Origin: JBMNOI01 sp050942995
Lineage (GTDB): Bacteria; Chloroflexota; Anaerolineae; UBA1429
Assembly: GCA_050942995.1 (NCBI GenBank)
Contig: JBMNOI010000098.1
Location: 1-14,689 of the forward strand
DNA length: 14,689 nucleotides
Direction: 5' to 3'
Positions 12,432 to 14,689 of this stretch are shown in pieces. Each line of letters opens with the position of its first letter. Position 1 is the stretch's first letter. A program made the position numbers and the translations under genes. The notes below the pieces were generated by a model. It worked only from the letters and a program-made list of their open reading frames with translations. It did not search any database and was not told where the DNA came from.

Positions 12432-14689
12432 ATGGATAACGAGTACCCGCTGATCAAGACCAAAGTACGAACCCCTCGCCGCCAGCAGACTCTCTTGCGG
12501 CGCGAGCGACTCGTCAACTATCTGCACAGCAACATCCACAACAAGCTGATCCTGATATCGGCGGGTGCCGGATATGGCAAAACCTCGTTGCTCATCGATT
12601 ACGCCCACGATGCCGATCTGCCGGTATGCTGGTACAGCCTGGATGCCAACGACCGGTATGTCCCCACGTTTGTCGAGTACCTTGTCGCCTCGATCCGCCA
12701 GCGCTTCCCGGACTTTGGCGAGGCCACTCTGTCCATGCTGCGTCACCATACCGGCCCCGCCGAGGCGGTCGAGCCGTTCGTCCGCATGCTGGTTCACGAG
12801 ATCGAAGAGACCGTCTCGCACTATTTTGTCATCATTCTGGACGACTATCACGAGGTGCTGGATAGCGAGCCGGTAAACGCCCTGGTAGACGGGTTGCTGC
12901 GCTACCTGCCCGAGCATTGCCACGTCATTCTGGCCTCCCGAGGCATCCCCCGCCGCCTCACCCTCACCCGCCTGGCCGCGCGGCAGGAAGTGGTGGGTTT
13001 GGGCGTGGAGCACTTGCGCTTTACGGCGCCCGAGATCGAAATGCTGCTCCACAAACTGGGACGTGACGACTTTACCCGGGAACAGATCGACCTGCTGGCC
13101 AAGCGTTCAGAGGGCTGGATCACCGGCGTACTGCTGACGGCACAGGCCGGCCTTACCGGGATCGCCCAGGATGTGCTCGAGATCTCGGGCACCACCGAGG
13201 GCGTATTCGAGTTCATGGCCGGTGAGATTCTGGAGCGCCAGCCCGAGGACGTTCAACGGTTTCTGCTGGGCAGCGCTCTCTTTAACGAGATGACCCCCCC
13301 ATTGTGCGATGCCCTGCTCGAGATCGACAACTCGGCGCACATCCTGCGAGATCTGGCCGCACAGAACCTGTTCACTACGGCGCTGGATGCCGAGGGGCTA
13401 TGGTACCAGTATCACCAGTTGTTCCGCGAGTTTCTGGTCGCCAAGCTCCGGCAGGATGATCCGCTGACCTACCAGCAACTCTCGTTGCGCCAGGCCGAGA
13501 TCATGGTGCACGAGGGGCACTGGCCTCGAGCCATCGAGGGATATCTTCAGGGCCAGGCGTTCGAAGAGGCCGCCCAGGCGATCCAGGTGGTCGCTCAGGA
13601 CACCTTTGATGCCGGCAACTGGGATACGCTGAGAAAGTGGATCGATGCGTTGCCCGAGGCGATCCTGGCCGAACACCCCACGCTACTGCTCTTTCGCGCA
13701 AAAATCCATTCCGAGACCGGCGAGCCGATTCAGGCGCTGGATCTGCTGGATCGATCGTATACCGCCTATCTCGCCCATCACGACATCATGGGTGCCGCGC
13801 GGGCGCTGGTACAGCGGGGTATCGTTCAGCGCATGCGCGGACGCCACAGCGAGGCGATCGAAACCTGCCGCCAGATCCTCGACACCATAGGCGATGAAGA
13901 TTGCCTGCCCCGAATCCAGGCCTATCATACGCTCGGTATCTGCCAGACCATACAGGGTGACTATGACGAGGGCATGAGGTCGCTCGAGGCGGCGCTCCAG
14001 ATCGCCGAGCGCATGAACAACGATACCGAAGCCGCCTATATCGCCCACGATATGGGCACTGCCGAGCTGAACCGGGGCCATCCTATCCGGGCCCGACGGC
14101 ATTATCATCAGGCGCTGATGTGCTGGCGTCGTCTGGGGAATTCCAGTGCGCTGGCCTCTACGTTACAGGGCCTGGGCATCATCCACCAGTACACCGGTCA
14201 GTATGCCGAGGCAGAGGATCGCTTCCAGGAAAGCCTGGCCAAAGCGCGTTCGGCGGCCGACCGGCGGCTGGAAGCCTATGCGCTGGCCAATCAGGGCGAT
14301 CTGTATCGCGATACGGGCCACTATGATAAAGCGCTGGAGGCCTACCGACAGGCCATAGAGGTGGCCGCTACCGCTCAGGCGACGGGGTTGATGTTTTATC
14401 TGCTTGCCACGCAGGGCATTACCCATTGCCTCAAGGGCGAGCCGGAACATGCCCGGGCAACCCTCCTGGAGGCGATGGACGGGATGCGCGAAAGCGAAAT
14501 GCCTTACGAGGCCGGATTGTGCTACCTGGGGTTGGGCATGGTCGCTCTGGCGCAAAAAGATGCCACGTCGCCCGAGGCGGCCCATAAGCATCTGGACCGC
14601 GCCCAGGCGCTATTCGAGCAGATCAAAGCATCACGGGAGCTGGCCCGCACCCATCTTTATCAGGCCATGCGCGCCCACCGAATCGGCAG
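12432..14689 (+). CDS. MalT/LuxR-type STAND ATPase with TPR repeats (3' end beyond window)
   Basis: Large signal-transducing ATPase, open to the window edge (752 residues seen, no stop). The NTPase domain follows a short basic N-terminus (KTKVRTPRRQQTLLRRERLV) typical of MalT-like proteins. Walker A is GAGYGKTS (45-52), Walker B is FVIILDDYHEV (132-142) and the sensor is ILASR (166-170). A winged-helix arm (about 200-330) precedes a long helical TPR region from about 380 onward, with repeats such as GQYAEAEDRFQESLAKA and GHYDKALEAYRQAIEVA. In MalT, ligand and ATP drive oligomerisation that activates a C-terminal LuxR helix-turn-helix; here that output domain would lie past the edge and may differ. 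The ATG at 12432 has only a weak ribosome site. It is divergent from the CRP/FNR gene. Confidence 0.9.
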   Translation, partial: MDNEYPLIKTKVRTPRRQQTLLRRERLVNYLHSNIHNKLILISAGAGYGKTSLLIDYAHDADLPVCWYSLDANDRYVPTFVEYLVASIRQRFPDFGEATLSMLRHHTGPAEAVEPFVRMLVHEIEETVSHYFVIILDDYHEVLDSEPVNALVDGLLRYLPEHCHVILASRGIPRRLTLTRLAARQEVVGLGVEHLRFTAPEIEMLLHKLGRDDFTREQIDLLAKRSEGWITGVLLTAQAGLTGIAQDVLEISGTTEGVFEFMAGEILERQPEDVQRFLLGSALFNEMTPPLCDALLEIDNSAHILRDLAAQNLFTTALDAEGLWYQYHQLFREFLVAKLRQDDPLTYQQLSLRQAEIMVHEGHWPRAIEGYLQGQAFEEAAQAIQVVAQDTFDAGNWDTLRKWIDALPEAILAEHPTLLLFRAKIHSETGEPIQALDLLDRSYTAYLAHHDIMGAARALVQRGIVQRMRGRHSEAIETCRQILDTIGDEDCLPRIQAYHTLGICQTIQGDYDEGMRSLEAALQIAERMNNDTEAAYIAHDMGTAELNRGHPIRARRHYHQALMCWRRLGNSSALASTLQGLGIIHQYTGQYAEAEDRFQESLAKARSAADRRLEAYALANQGDLYRDTGHYDKALEAYRQAIEVAATAQATGLMFYLLATQGITHCLKGEPEHARATLLEAMDGMRESEMPYEAGLCYLGLGMVALAQKDATSPEAAHKHLDRAQALFEQIKASRELARTHLYQAMRAHRIG

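Noticed and set aside
12405..13052. Minus-strand reading frame of 215 codons opposite the MalT-like gene
   Set aside because: The plus strand carries the complete Walker A and B motifs in the expected order, so this is an antisense shadow.
1..14689. CRISPR arrays, tRNA or rRNA genes, insertion sequences, phage genes
   Set aside because: I saw no regularly spaced repeats, cloverleaf-like segments, transposase motifs or integrase genes.

Overview
This GC-rich window carries protein-coding genes on both strands and no rRNA, tRNA, CRISPR array or transposon that I can see. The gene set suggests an anaerobic or facultative member of the Chloroflexota (Anaerolineae-like). It includes a lipoprotein HtrA-type protease, a DUF92 protein with an inserted Cys cluster, a stand-alone corrinoid protein, QueH-type epoxyqueuosine reductase, small dicluster ferredoxins under a CRP/FNR regulator, and a large MalT-like ATPase-TPR regulator. 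The phylum call is inferred from family content, not from a marker gene.

Layout, left to right. (1) 77-1753 (+): secreted lipoprotein serine protease (trypsin-like plus PDZ plus an unassigned C-terminal domain), ending at a bidirectional terminator. (2) 3492-1859 (-): three-gene operon of a small membrane protein, an ECF sigma factor and its zinc-finger anti-sigma factor, with overlapping genes and a possible ECF-type promoter in front. (3) 3790-5525 (+): near-consensus sigma-70 promoter with a structured leader, then a PH-like membrane protein translationally coupled (ATGA) to a DUF92 membrane enzyme. (4) 5604-6242 (+): corrinoid-binding protein with no partner methyltransferase nearby, closed by a terminator. 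(5) 6401-9875 (+): ruvB, queH (TAATG overlap), DUF2905 membrane protein, small membrane protein, queA. QueA and QueH catalyse the last two steps of queuosine synthesis on tRNA. (6) 12149-9922 (-): CRP/FNR-family regulator, two ferredoxins and a SAM methyltransferase. A perfect TGTGA-N6-TCACA operator lies between the regulator gene and the ferredoxins. (7) 12432 to the window edge (+): 5' part of a MalT/LuxR-type STAND ATPase with TPR repeats, divergent from the regulator across an AT-rich spacer with two inverted repeats.

The two most interesting items are these. The QueH protein has an extra N-terminal domain that looks like the RRXRR/PLMP domain of IscB nucleases, here attached to a tRNA-modification enzyme. 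The regulator-ferredoxin unit has a recognition helix with the CRP-type R-E-x-x-x-R pattern, a matching palindrome, and a -10 box placing that palindrome at about -41.5, the textbook class II activator position. This resembles the HcpR/ferredoxin nitrosative-stress modules known in anaerobes, but hcp itself is not in the window.
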